Program-made: the position numbers and the translations under genes
The notes under the pieces: model-generated
What the model was told of the DNA's origin: nothing
What the model saw: the letters and a program-made list of their open reading frames with translations, nothing else
Database searches by the model: none
From: Gonatopus flavifemur
Lineage: Eukaryota > Arthropoda > Insecta > Hymenoptera > Dryinidae
Length of the DNA stretch: 64,000 nt
Assembly: GCA_018340375.1 (NCBI GenBank)
Contig: JAFFJZ010000135.1
Span: forward strand, 29,392-93,391
Direction: 5' to 3'
Shown: piece by piece, positions 34,285 to 46,270 of the stretch
Numbering within the stretch: the stretch's first letter is position 1
How the letters are laid out: every line of letters begins with the position of its first letter

Positions 34285-35560
34285 ATGTCAAATCAAAATT
34301 GGAGCTTTTCACTACCACCGACGCAGACGACGATCGAGGGTTCTCGAGTGGGTACAGTACAAACCGACTATCATCTTTGAGCGATGATGCACCGATCGAG
34401 ATTTGTTGATGACATTCCTGTGGCCAAGGCGAAGAATATATAGATCTAATGGTTTCATACTATGCTCCAGCTTACGTGCTACAGCTCAAACGTAGGGGAG
34501 AAGTTTTGGAGGTCCAAAAACACCTGTTGAATGTGGTCCTGTGAACAATTTCCTTACCCATTTGCATTCACGATGTTTAATCAGAGTGGATGTTTTATTT
34601 CAACCAAAAATTAGTATCACTGCTCAATAACGCTTACGCGTACAGAGCCTACATTGAGACAATTGTTGAATTACGGACCTGCGGCCAAAGAATCACATCA
34701 CCACCAGTGTACTTTGGCGTGATGATACAACGCCCGGGAAGATGGATTCTATGAATAATGATAATGAAAGGTTATGCTTGGCGTAGAGGCATTTTGTGAA
34801 CGATGGGAAGACGAAGTAGATTTGTTGGGTCATTTACACTGTGATGTGTTCAACCAAGAAAAGTTTCTACTCAACGGTGTTGAAGTTTAATCGTCTTCGC
34901 CTCGTTCGAACGAAAGACGCTTTTTGTTTCGCGTGGATGCTGTTGGAGGATTTGCGGTTCCATATCGATTGAAGCGACCCTGATTATGCGACGGTCGAAG
35001 ATATCACCCAGCAGTCTTGTTGGCACACGCCCGAGCATACAACCAAAAACTACGGCTAAATATCCTCTAACGCGTGTAGAGTCAAAACTATGACTATTCA
35101 TTCGGGTGTACATGGTGAAACCTTAGATAATAATATACTCGGTCAATTACCAGAAACAATATCATTGTCTGGATTTGTCGATAACAAGGCATTCAACGGT
35201 GATACGAAAACATGTAACCCGTTTGATTTTCTCAAATTACAAGATGAATTCATTCGCGTTGTACGTAAGACGGAACAACTGTCGCCCTTGCAAAACCGCT
35301 GCCAAACAGATTTCGGGAAAAACAGTTTGTACGTGGATGCTTATCACACTTTGTTTTCGGGACTTGGCATTCATTTTTTCTCAACAGAATTGTATATGAG
35401 GGATCACTATTCTTCGGATACTGTTTGTTTGTTTTCGATTTGACTCCTGATTTATCGGCGTAATGGCAGTACTCATTGGAATTTTATAAAACATGGAGTG
35501 TCAGAATAGAAGTCCGTTTCGAGGAAGCTCTCAAGTCGACCGTTAACTGTATAATTCCAC
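34285..35560 (+). pseudogene. Polinton 1 major capsid protein (double jelly-roll)
   Basis: The best start is the ATG at 34285, followed by a segment with PPTQT that is conserved near the N-terminus of Polinton major capsid proteins. The central part holds AYRAYIETI-like and LLGHLHCDVFNQEKFLLNGVEV blocks. The best-preserved frame, 35090-35443, has PETISLSGFVDNKAFNGD, NPFDFLKLQDEFI and LFSGLG, all signatures of the F54H12.2-like capsid family. FDLTPDLS follows near 35438. At least four frame changes exist. Confidence 0.85.
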
Positions 35561-35828
35561 GCTGAATATGATAATATGCACTCGAAATTGATTCTTTGAG
35601 CAGAAGTTATTGTGTGACTTTGCAAGTTGATGAAAAGTTACCGGATAGGTCATTTGATATGATGGGAGGTGGAAGGATGGTGGTGGAGTGGGGAGAGGAA
35701 CTGCTGCATTGGCAAAAAAACTATGATTACATTTTCTTATATTCAACATCCCCGCGGATTTTTAACTCGTCATTTTGGATTGTTCCGTGAAACGTATTTG
35801 TTTGGTAAGAAACTGCTCAATTTCCATT
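35561..35828. other. Polinton 1 intergenic spacer
   Basis: About 270 bp between the capsid gene and the next conserved frame. Purine-rich stretch at 35660-35700; nothing recognisable. Confidence 0.4.
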
Positions 35829-36431
35829 ATGGATGTGGTAGTGGATATTCAAGGATGTAAAGATGGAAAGAAATCTACTTCCCCAAAGGGAAATCGCTAT
35901 ATTGTCTCTAAGATGGATCACATCTCGGTCACTGGATTCTGCTACCTCCTTGTTCCTTCGAAGACTTACCGTATCAGTATAGAAAACAGAATAATTGGCT
36001 ATCGAAACAATTTCATGGTATCGAATGGTTCCGAAGGAGATGTACGATATAGTCCACTTTCTTCATACCTTTAAGAACATAATTACTGTTTCAATAAAAT
36101 TTTTCACGAAGGCGCAGACAAAGCCTGTTTTTCTGCAATCTATTTATATGTCGAGAAGTTATCAATTTGGAAGATACAGTCGAATACCCCCATTCCGAAA
36201 AACTGCCACCATCGAATGCACTGCGCATGGTTCATAAAGAAGTAAAAAGGTTATGAGAAACTTTGGAATTCACCTGTTAACTTTGAAACACGTTTTCAAC
36301 TCAGAAATGGTTGGTAGAAGTACCGGATTACTTTGCTTGCTTGTGTAAGCTTGATTTACAATCAAAAAATAGTACTTCTGAAGAAAGTCAGTGCGTAGAA
36401 GCTTCGTCGGATACGGAAGAAACTCTGAGTT
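35829..36431 (+). pseudogene. Polinton 1 conserved uncharacterised protein (VDIQG family)
   Basis: Starts at the ATG at 35829 with MDVVVDIQGCKD, a hallmark of an uncharacterised protein common in insect Polintons. A later block (PVFLQSIYM, read in the frame 35995-36237) fits the same family. The frames 35775-36074 and 35995-36237 overlap, so at least one frameshift exists. A degenerate C-terminal tail (WLVEVPDYF) extends to about 36400. The function is not known to me. Confidence 0.6.
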
Positions 36432-36861
36432 ATGAACAGCGATTCAATTGCGACAGACTCTTCAATTTATACCGTATGCCTCCACCGTAGGAGTTTACCC
36501 AGCCGACAAAATCCCACAGGTTTGGACCGAGAACCGGCAGCAATTATTGCTAATACTGACGTTCATACACAGCCTGGTGTACATTGGATCGCTATGTATG
36601 TGGATAAACTTGGACGTGGAGTATATTTTGACAGCTATGGATTTACCACCTATAATACACCAACATCTCTCACGGTTGAGAAGGAATTGTACTTATTTTC
36701 GATTTAATTCCTAAACAGCTTCAAAGTAGAAAATTCACGATGTTTGTGGACAATTTTGTGATGATGTTCACTGCATCTTATGTCTATGGGTGTTGGTATG
36801 CATAAGCTTTCGCAACCTATTCTCATCTGATCTGAAAAATAACGACGCCAATTGGACGTAA
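36432..36861 (+). pseudogene. Polinton 1 adenain-like cysteine protease
   Basis: A maturation protease of the adenovirus protease/Ulp1 type, expected to process capsid precursors. The catalytic His lies in GVHWIAMYVD (about 36569-36600) and the acidic residue in YFDSYGF. The nucleophile Cys is in VCGQFC (about 36740), read in a different frame from the His. An N-terminal GVYPADKIP is in yet another frame. All three catalytic elements survive but in separate frames. It ends at the TAA at 36859-36861. Confidence 0.82.
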
Positions 36862-37603
36862 ATATTACAATACATTTTGCGAAGGATAGAGAGGATACAA
36901 CAAACTTACGCTTCGTCTGACTCTCTGACCGGTGGTAATTTTACAAAAACAGACGTTTATACTGTGTACAAAGCTGTTGCGCGAAGATTATATCATTAAT
37001 CGATCAATGTGTATCAACTTCTAGGTTTGAAGCATTTTAATTGGGATATTATTTTATTGTATGTTATAATTGTGTGATAAAATCTGAAAAAATGATAAAA
37101 TAACATGGTTGTTTTGTTTCAATTATTCATCCGTTTCTTTCTTTGTCATACACATCCCTGACGATCTTGTCCTTTTCTTTGAATTTTGTTTCATTCTCTG
37201 TGGTGATAATAGACATAAAATGAATAATACTACCCGCTATGATAAAATAAAGATTGTACTGCAACACGAACTTCCGTATCTATCAGCATCCTTTTCCTAT
37301 TAAATCTGAAACGAGAAGAAGAATACTTCGTTCACACATATCGTGTGTATTAGATTTTGTACAGACCGTGCTCTTCGTGTCTCGACAGTGAAAAGAAATA
37401 TCGCATTCAAAAAGTATGGTTACATTTTGCTTATACTATGCATTACAATGCAACAGATCGGAATAAAGTACGACTCGGAACTTGTCCTCTAATCTATTGT
37501 ACCCGAAGAGGTTTTCCAGCCTCATTTGACAGGGTTGGGCTGGTTTTCTTCAAATTTTGAAATTATGAAGTAGTTCTTACGGACAAAATACACTTCGTGT
37601 CAC
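36862..37603. other. Polinton 1 right non-coding end
   Basis: AT-rich sequence between the protease and the right inverted repeat. No recognised gene. Confidence 0.5.
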
Positions 37604-37692
37604 ACTGATCTAAATCGTATGACATTGTAGTCAACATGTATATCAGCAGATGTCCTCCACGTACCTGTTTTTACTCATAACTGCAAGAACAG
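37604..37692 (-). repeat. Polinton 1 right terminal inverted repeat
   Basis: The 34 bases 37604-37637 are the exact reverse complement of 22057-22090, and CTGCAAGAACAG (37681-37692) pairs with CTGTTCTTGCG at 21996. The sequence between has diverged and carries indels. Confidence 0.8.
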
Positions 37693-38549
37693 TTAAGGGA
37701 GAGAACTTAAAGAATTTGGGATTCGTGGTAGGTTTTAGTAATGTTCTCCTTTCTGGCTGCTCTCAGGTGGACCGAGTAACTTAGGGGTTGGTCAGGTGGG
37801 TGGCCTTGCAGAACCCTGCGTGCCACCGGGAATGATCAGGTGACCTAGTCATGTAGTCATCAATCTCGTTACCATCCAGACGGGACGGCACTAGTTGCTC
37901 AATCGATTCTCAACCGAAAGCCTTCACCTCCTTTTCCACCTCAGTTTTGTCGTGTTTTCTGTACACGAGATTTAACATTCCAGCTGTTCGTCTCACTTAC
38001 AGATCTAACTTGCGTTCATATTTTTCCCTGATTTTCAATTTGTTGTTTGTGTTCCTTTTGACATGTTTAGTTTAAATGAACGTTAGTTTGGTTTAAACGA
38101 AGTAAGGCGTCATTTTGGAATACCGGCTCGACTCCATACTTCCATCTTTTCGCCTTCAAATTCCTCTTCCACATAGTTTAGTATCTGCTTCCTCACCTAA
38201 GAAAAATCTACAGTTCGCTAACATCTCTCCTCTTTCCTCATACCTTTTCCTTTTCCAATCATCAATTGAATCCACCTTGCTAATCTGTGCGATTGATGGT
38301 GGTGATAGCAAACCCACAGATCTATATGGTATATTCGCTTCATTTTGTTTCTTCATATCCCCCTGAAACACACGCAAAGAATCTAATGCCTGCATCGGAT
38401 AGATCTGTGATATATCACTGCACTTTTCCCTTCCTTTTATTTCGGCTGCTTGAGGCCACCGAATGAGACTGATAGTGACGATGGCTAGCACAAATTTGTG
38501 ATACGTCTGCTCCATTTCTACTTCGTCTCTACCTGCTAAAAAGTGACGG
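37693..38549. other. Non-coding flank
   Basis: No gene is recognised. A 204-codon minus-strand frame (38156-38770) overlaps the tandem array to its right and has no similarity I recognise, so it is not annotated as a gene. Confidence 0.45.
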
Positions 38550-40330
38550 AATGGAACGGGAAGAATTTGGAGTGCGATCATTGCACGGTTGTCATTTCGC
38601 ATGGCGAAGTAAGATTTGAGACAGAAATAGAAATTGTACAGGAAACTTACTGTATCGTCGGAGAGGGATGCAACTGGATCAGCGGAAATAAAATGAATGC
38701 GTTTTGATGAGGAATTACAATTTTCATCGAATCCTTTAGTTTTGTCGAAATGGCAGGTTTGAAGTATCACCGTTTGATCAGCGCCGACGGCTTTGACTGA
38801 TTGCGTCTGGATTAGATTTGCGGAAAGTTGTTTTTTCGGATCGTGTCAACGGATCAAGTGATTGAACAACAGTTTTCAGTTGCATCGGAAATGAATGGGA
38901 AGTGATATTTTCTCCGTCATTACGGTAGGTACGTTTCATTCGTTCTTGTTAGGATTGCGGAAGTGGTGTGCGTCTAGTCAGTCCGGCACACTCAATTGAC
39001 GGAAATCTTGTCGTTTACATCTGCGAACACGGACGCATGAAAATGATGGTTTTGTTCAGTGGTGATACATGATCAGTTCCGCTTCGGAGGTGGATTTGCG
39101 AGAACGTTATTGTGTTTGAATCAGATGAGCGGATCGAATGATTGAACAACAGTTTCAGTTTGCATCAGAATGCTGAATGAAGAAGTGATGTTTTTCATCT
39201 GTAATTACAGTAGGCGCGTTCATTACGTTTTCTTGGAATTGCGGGGTGAATTTATTGCATTAAATCGGTCCGACACACCCTGCTGAAAATAACGGAAGAA
39301 ACGGGAAGAATTTAGATGCAGATCTTTGCGATTCATTCCGCAGGGCAGAAGTGATATTTTTGTGACGTAGAAGTAAAATGTGTACGAAACTTTCCGTATC
39401 GTCGGAGGAGTGTGACTGGAACAGCGGAAGCGGAATGAATCGTTCTGAGCTAAAATTACGATTTTCAACAAATCCTTTGAGTTCGTCCGGAATGACAGGT
39501 AGGAGATATTACCACCGAGTCAGCATAAACGGCGGCCAAATTGATGCCGTTCAAGTTGGATCTGCGAGAGAAATTTATTGCGTTCAATCTGCTTCGATGA
39601 GCCGGATGATGGAATAACAATTCCCAGTTTGCATCCGATGCTGGATGAAACAATGATGTTTCCATTCCGCCATCAACGCATAGACATTTATTCCGTTTGA
39701 GTTGGATTTACGGATACGATTTTATTTCGTTGAAATCCGGCTTGCCAAGCCAGCTGATGAGGCGTAAGCCGTCATTTACATGTCAATGCGGACGTAAAGA
39801 AATGGTGGTTTTGTTGAGTAATCAACACATGCCGTGGGTTTCCGTTTCAAGTTGGATTTGCGAAGAGAAGTTGATTACGTTTCAATCCATATAACCAAAC
39901 CGCATGGTCGAATGACAGTTCCCAGTTGCATCCACCAAATGCTGAACAAATAGCAGTGTTCTGATTGCTTAATTACCGCACAGGGATTTCTTCCGTTTGG
40001 AGTGAATTGCATGGGAGTTCATTTGCGTTAAAATCCGGCTCGATAAGCCAAGTGATTGAGCGAAGTCGTCGTTCGTATCTGCATATGCGCGGATATGAAA
40101 TTATGGTTTTGTTGGTGATTAACATGCGGGGTGGTTTCCGTTTCAGTTGGATTTTCGGAAGAAAATTTATTCTTTTCTAATCATGACGGATTGAACAAAG
40201 TTCCCAGTTTGCACCAGGAGAAGCAAAACAAACAAATGTTGTTTTGTGCTCAGTAATTACTGCATGCACATTCCATTCAGTTCTCGATTGGATTCACGAA
40301 TATAATTTCCATTAATCAAAATCCAGTCTG
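38550..40330. repeat. Diverged tandem repeat array, about 280- and 750-bp periods
   Basis: A segment around CAGTTTGCATC recurs near 38873, 39157, 39630, 39918 and 40203. A second module around GATGGTTTTGTT recurs near 39045, 39807 and 40104. A longer block, 38555-38765, matches 39310-39500, giving a higher-order step of about 750 bp. Units typically end in GTTGGATTTGCGG-like sequence. Identity is moderate with many indels, so this is an old satellite-like array. Confidence 0.7.
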
Positions 40331-41179
40331 ACAGTCAGTGATCTCTTTGTCGGAATTCTTTCAAGAACATAAATAGAATTTTCGAATTCATGAAATCATG
40401 AAGGTCCAGAAGAGTTCACTTCTTGGGATATTGGCAGCTAGAATACTGAAAGAACTGTTTTATTATCCTCAAAGGTTCGTCGAATATTCCCGTGTATATC
40501 CCATTGTAGAATTTCAGTTAGTTGCAGAAATTTCCATACAATTGTGACTGAATTTATTTCGCATGTAATCACGTATAAGGTTACTCTGTGGATCTCCATA
40601 GGTTACCTATGGAGAATATTGCACAGGTTACCCATATGAGAATGCCAAACACAACAAAAACTCCATAGACAGGAAAATAGACATTTCCATTATTGTTTTA
40701 CATTCCGTAAGTTTTTGTCCTGTTTGAGTATCATCGCAGCAGTAACCCGTGCAATATTTCCCATGAGTAACCATGTGATATATTCGCATGACAACCATAT
40801 GAGACATTTGCTGAATAACCTATGTGATTCACCATGGTGAATGAGCAAGGCTTACATTGGGGTGTCAAATGAATGATTGATATTCAGCTCGATCAATATC
40901 GATACTTCGATCTACAGTTGAATCGATATGTATGTTTCTGTTCAAGTTTAATTAATTGTTCAAATTTTCGAGTGATCTATTTCTCAATATTTTCGCTCAT
41001 TAATCCATGTGAACGCATGCCAACCCGCCAGGTCCCTTACAAACCACTTGATTCCCATGCAAAGACCCGTCATCCCATTGATCCGCATGTGAAGACCCAT
41101 GTAACCCACTTCATTCCCATGCGAAGAACCATACGACTCACTCAATTCCCATACAAAACCCATGCGAACCCAATTGGAG
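40331..41179. repeat. Low-complexity region with CCATG/GGTTAC motifs
   Basis: Short interspersed motifs (CCATAGGTTACC and relatives, 40590-40840; CCCATGCGAAGACCCATG-like units, 41015-41170) recur without a strict period. No coding similarity. Confidence 0.45.
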
Positions 41180-42500
41180 TTTACAGTAGTATTCTGATGA
41201 AATGGAAGAAGTATTCAAATACCGTGTATTCAAATCCGGATGAAACAAATGTAGTTTCATGATTGTAAAATCAGACAGATACCATTCAAATTTTCATCTG
41301 CATCTACGGATGAAAACTGAAAGACTTCCCACTTTATTCATTCGAATATCGGATGAAATCTGTGAGATTTCATGGTTGAAATCAGATTAATACCATGAAA
41401 ATTTTTGTCCGCAAGTGCAGATGAAACAGAAGACTTTCACCCTATGTTCATTCGGTTGAAACCGATGACTCCATGATTATAAATCCGGAGAATACCATAG
41501 GATCCGCATTTGCGGATGGAACAAAGACTTTCAAACTGCATTTATCCGAAAATCAAATGAAATCGATATGAGATTTGATGACTGTAAGTCAGGTCAATAT
41601 CATTAAAATTCTCCTTCGCGTATGCGGATGAAACAGAAAAACACTCCAACGTACACATATGCTTTCTCAGGTGATTATCTGCGAAGTCGCGCAATGGCTC
41701 ATTCAGTTTAGGTCTTAGGCTTCAGATGGTAGGCCGGTAGGAATGTAAAGTTCTTCGAACCCTGTAGGTAGGATATGATTTTCTCTAATTTACACTTGGT
41801 GGACAAGGTTCCACAACGATTTTTCGAACAAGGATACACTGGGAGAAGGTGGAAGACCAGCTTCGAAATTGCCGTGGACAGTGCTCCCAACATAGTGGCG
41901 TATCCTGTTCTTCTTTGGTAGTCAAGATCTCCCAAGATGAAAGAACAGCAACTAGCTAACTAGCTGATGAGATATTTTCTCATCTTGAGGATTACAATAC
42001 CCAAAGTGGAGAAGTACAGATACCTGCCAATACGTTGGAGCACCATTCACGGCAATTTTGGAGCTGGTCTTCCCAATTTCAGTGTATGCAGAATAAGATC
42101 CTTGTGCAAGTGTTGCTTTGGTACAATGCTGGGATCCCCCAATGAATTTTTTGTTCACTGTGATTCATCTCAGAAAATTCCAGATAAAGTCTGACAAAAT
42201 TCAATGATTGGAGATGCTGATCAATACCTATGAAAATTTTCATCGCATTTTCCAGTCTGACAACCGAGAGGATCTTCATTGTTTCGTTCGACAATACGGA
42301 TGGAATCGGTACAATATTAAGTTGAGAATTTCGTATCAATACCATCAAAATTCTAATTGCGTATGCAAATGGAAACAAAACTCCCCGTTCACGCTTCATC
42401 CAGCAATACGTTTGAAATCAGTAATATTTTATGCTCGAAATCCGTATCAATGCCATCGAAGTTATGACCGCATTTCCAGTTCCAAACGGAGAAAATAAAT
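41180..42500. repeat. Tandem repeat array, about 105-110-bp period, interrupted
   Basis: Copies around TTCATGATTGTAAAATC begin near 41255, 41366, 41469 and 41573, each containing a GCGGATGAAACAGAAGAC-like block. Two further diverged copies occur at about 42205-42330 and 42330-42460. The array is split by an inverted duplication at about 41740-42155. Confidence 0.65.
41740..42155. mobile_element. Inverted duplication inside the tandem array
   Basis: GGAAGACCAGCTTCGAAATT (about 41852) has an inverted partner reading AATTTTGGAGCTGGTCTTCC (about 42053). Homology extends over about 170-200 bp per arm with indels, around a short centre near 41950-41985. It is probably a decayed foldback element; its outer ends are not resolved. 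Confidence 0.6.
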
Positions 42501-43992
42501 TCTCATTCCGTTTTCTTCCGTATTTTGCAGAACAAAACCGATATCAAGCGGAAAGGAAAAATTTTCTTTCCGTTTCGCATAAATCATTTAGCAGGGCAGC
42601 CACCTATGATTCTACTCCAAGGAGCAGTTAGCCCAGCATGTTGTGAATCTAATGATGTATCTACTGTGTTTTCCTTTGAAAAATCGTTTTAAATACTTCG
42701 ATATGACTAAAATGTGGACACCAACTTTACTTCTATCATTATTCTGACTATTTACATCTCTCTTTGAAGTTTTGTTATGAGCTTCACTTTCTAAAAACTT
42801 TTTATATTGCATTGGGTTTTGATGGACTTCTCTTTCTGATTATAGAGTGATGATTCAGTTATTGATTCATTACATAATCTTTGATCATCCATTTCATGCC
42901 CATTCATTTTCAATAGAATCCACTTTGTAAATATGAATTCATCTATTCGGCTACAAAATCTCACAAGACCGACTATATGAAATTGATGAGTGTTGGTAGA
43001 TAAGACTTAGGCATTGTCGTTCACTTTGAAATAGTTCAAACCTATATTCTGCCTAAATTGAAGGAGTTTAGTGATATACTCCGATTGAGCTGAATATTTG
43101 AGTTCAATTATTCCCGTGAAGAATAATCTAATGAATAATTCGTAAAATATCCATGAATTAGGGGCATTTCTTTTTGTTTTCTTTGTTCCCTCACATAATG
43201 TTCCACGTAAAGTGATAAGGAGCATAGAAAATAGAGTCCCTATGACAGGAGTCTGGGCAACGATATTTGCAAAAATATTAATGTTCCAAATTTTATCCTT
43301 CTGATTTGGTATTTCATCCATTTAAAATTCATTAATTTTGTAACATAAGCAATGGATCTATTTTCATTTTACAAACTGGAACCAAAGAATTTGAATTAGT
43401 TTACTCACTTATTTTGAATAGAGTTCTCACAACTCAATTTAGTATCCTCAATGAACTATTTTTCGGTCCCATTTTCTTAACTGCCTATTATGCATAATGT
43501 GAAATTCACAGTGAATCAAAATTGTATAGGAAATATATTATCATAGTTAAGGTGTAATTTCATATGAGCATCAAAACGTCCAGCGTTGAGCGCCGATTTT
43601 CACATTTTCTGGGATTCAGCGTGAAAGCTAAACAGTGTATAGCCTTGACGCCAGTTCTGATCCATAATTGGAGTTTCAGCACAATCCATAATTATTCAAT
43701 CATTCTCAATGAAGTGCAGGATAAAGAAGGCACTTCGGATCAAACAATATATATTCATATATGTTTAATATTCTAACCTTCCATATTGCACAAGAAGAGA
43801 ATAGTTAAAGACAACTTTTAACTCTCAAATTGAGGTCGAGAAACATCATGAACGCATCTTTGACGCTGAAATCTAGAACCTGGGGAAATCGCTCGTCGCT
43901 CAACGTCTGACGCTCGTGTGAAATTACAACTCAAAAGATGATACATATTTTGTCCGAAAAAGAGAGGGGTGGAGGGAGGAAGAAACTCTTGT
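42501..43992. other. Non-coding AT-rich region
   Basis: No recognisable gene or clear repeat. Short frames have no similarity. Confidence 0.45.
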
Positions 43993-44122
43993 AGCGTTTT
44001 CCATTGGAGGCTGTTGCACTCATAGTGTACACTGCAATATTTCCATCCTTCACTTTACAGTATCAATTTGAGAAGGATGATGATATTTTAGTGCACATTG
44101 AGTGCAGTGACTGGAAAACGCT
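43993..44122. mobile_element. Short hairpin MITE
   Basis: AGCGTTTTCCA at the left pairs with TGGAAAACGCT at the right. The arms (CATAGTGTACACTGCAATATTTCC and its partner with AGTGCAC) are imperfect reverse complements around a loop near 44065. About 130 bp, no coding capacity. Confidence 0.65.
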
Positions 44123-46004
44123 TATAGGTCAAATATCCGCAAATCACGTTATTGAATAATCTTTAGCTTTTTTTTCATTGATCACAGTCCGATATTCGGC
44201 TGCCTGCACAAAAAACTACTTTTATGCTAAGTATGAGAAAAGATATAAACGATTTTTGCCCATAATATATGTGTTACATTTACATATTAGTGGTGCAAAA
44301 ATATTAGTTGTGATACTTTTTCACTTTTTAAGCGTGCGGCGTGTTTCTCAATCATTTCACCTTGTTCTAGAAAAATTCTCTTCCTGCACTGGAACTGGAG
44401 TAGCAAACGATATTACAGTCTTTTGAAAACATACTGATCAAGATTTGGGTATATATTTCTCCTTTCATACCATTTCGGAATACGTAATGCAGGTGAGACA
44501 CGCTATGAGTATGTAGACGTCAATGTAACTTGAAGAGATGTTATACATAGAGTGGGTAAGTACTAGAATTCACGTAAGTGGAAATGCGTGAGCAGAATTA
44601 GACAGAGAGAGGTGTAGAGGCGTATCTGATGTCATTTATTTACAGCATGCTAAAAAGACAAAGACATCGATACTTCAAAACAGCAGGGAACAAAAGATTC
44701 GTTTGAATCAATTTGTCTTCTCATAAACAACAACTGATCTGATAATCTCTGCAAGCAGAAAAAATAAACTTGTGAGGACTAATCGACAAAGAAATTCATA
44801 CAGAAATTAAAAGATGAATACGTTTGAATCAAGAGAAACAGATATACGAAAAAATGCTGTTGGAAAGATGAATAAAGCGATAAGATCCCCTTTACATCAG
44901 CGGGGTAGAGAGGTTTTGTTTGGTACATGTCTTGTTCAAAGATGCATCCCATGGTAGATACCCGAGGAGGGATTCTCCATGTTGGATGCACATGCGATCG
45001 CCAAAAGTTTCATGAGTTTATAAGAGCCAATAACACTTCCCACTCATGTCAGCACATTACGCAGGCATAATTTTTTCTAAATTTTGATTTAGCGTATACA
45101 AAAAGCAACACGTACAAATTATCCAGAAAATCGCAAAGTATCTTTAAGCATGGATTACATCGAAAATTTTCTTTACAGATATCTATCATCAATGGTCAAT
45201 ACATCCTGTGGTTCAGACTTGGAATTTTTCAGTTTTCTAAATTGACTATGGATAGAAAGGCTGAGCATCAAAAGCATGATACGTTTATGGATGAAAATGC
45301 GACACGAGGAAAAGCCGTAAGCAGTTAGACTCACTGTCTGACTTACTGGATTATGTGGACTTTGGTGTTGAAAAAGGATTTACACAAGGAAATCAAAAAG
45401 CGGATCATGAATTAGTTCTGATGTTCCAATCGTTAGGATGAGAGTCAAGTTGCTCAGCCTGTAAGTGTGTTTGCATGCAAAGGACCTGCTAGTGGGAAGA
45501 ATATTATCTCAACTGATTGCCAGCAATTATTTTGCCTGAACAAAACGGAGCTAAAGTTCATGCATTACTGGCGATGGGAAGTTGTAACTAGTTGGCAATT
45601 TGGTCGATGGAGTTTATCAAGAACAATTTAAAAACTTATTCTGCCATCCGATCGACTCAACACGAAGGCAATCTCGTGGGCCATGGATTCCCGCATCTCT
45701 TAAAACCGCAGAACATCTACCAGCATGATTTGAAGGTGATTGAATACAATTGTTTGAAAAACAGAAATAAGATCGCAATCACTGATACTTTACCCACTCA
45801 TTTTCAAAAAGTAGAAAATTCAATATTTTCTCTGCAGGATTGGGTCTGGGCCACAGCATCGATCTCTACCATCGCCAGTCTGGCGCTGATGCACCTGCAT
45901 ACAGATGCATAATATAATCTGCCTGATAAGATAATCACCTGATAGATTAGATAGCCGTCTGAGATACAGGTGGTAGGTGAACAAGTGTATGAGAGTCAAG
46001 GGGC
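44123..46004. other. Region without recognised genes
   Basis: AT-rich. The stretch 45240-45760 has less compositional noise and short frames, such as one ending WRWEVVTSWQFGRW, that could be a coding remnant. I cannot name a family, and stops occur in all frames. Confidence 0.4.
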
Positions 46005-46270
46005 TGAGGGGTGGTGTGTGGTGGTGGAGTGGATATGAAATGTTGGGCATTGGTGGTAGGTGGTGGTGGTGGTGGTGAGTAAGATGGGGTAAGATAGGGT
46101 GGTGATGGGGTGGGTGATAGGGGGGTGGAGGTGGTGGGTGGTAGTTTTCAGAGTTGTATGTACTTTTCACCTTCCTCTGACACATGATTTTTCCCAAATA
46201 ACGTGCACATGTACAAGATAGAAGTCTGAGAAAGAGAGAGGAGAGAGAGAGAGAGAGAGAGAGAGGAGAT
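46005..46270 (+). repeat. G-rich GGTGGT microsatellite and (GA)n run
   Basis: The stretch 46005-46145 is strongly G-rich on the plus strand with repeated GGTGGT and GGGGTGG runs. The stretch 46223-46266 contains a (GA)n tract. Frames across these are compositional artefacts. Confidence 0.8.

Larger units (their letters stand above)
21996..37692. mobile_element. Polinton/Maverick 1 (endogenous adintovirus-like element)
   Basis: A 15.7-kb element bounded by diverged inverted repeats. Gene order from left: polB (minus strand), about 2.6 kb without recognised genes, then on the plus strand the packaging ATPase, a core-like basic/hydrophobic protein, a conserved unknown protein, a chromodomain integrase, penton, pVI-like protein, major capsid protein, a conserved uncharacterised protein and an adenain-like protease. 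This set of polB, retroviral-type integrase, ATPase, protease and two capsid proteins defines Polintons. The plus-strand genes are broken by many small indels while the polB exonuclease frame is long and open. Outer edges are uncertain by some tens of bases. Confidence 0.88.

Noticed and set aside
38156..38770. 204-codon minus-strand frame
   Set aside because: Its N-terminal part lies in the diverged tandem array and it resembles no known family; a chance frame is more likely.
38550..42500. CRISPR-like array
   Set aside because: Repeats are long, diverged and contiguous, without short identical repeats separated by unique spacers, and the genome is eukaryotic.
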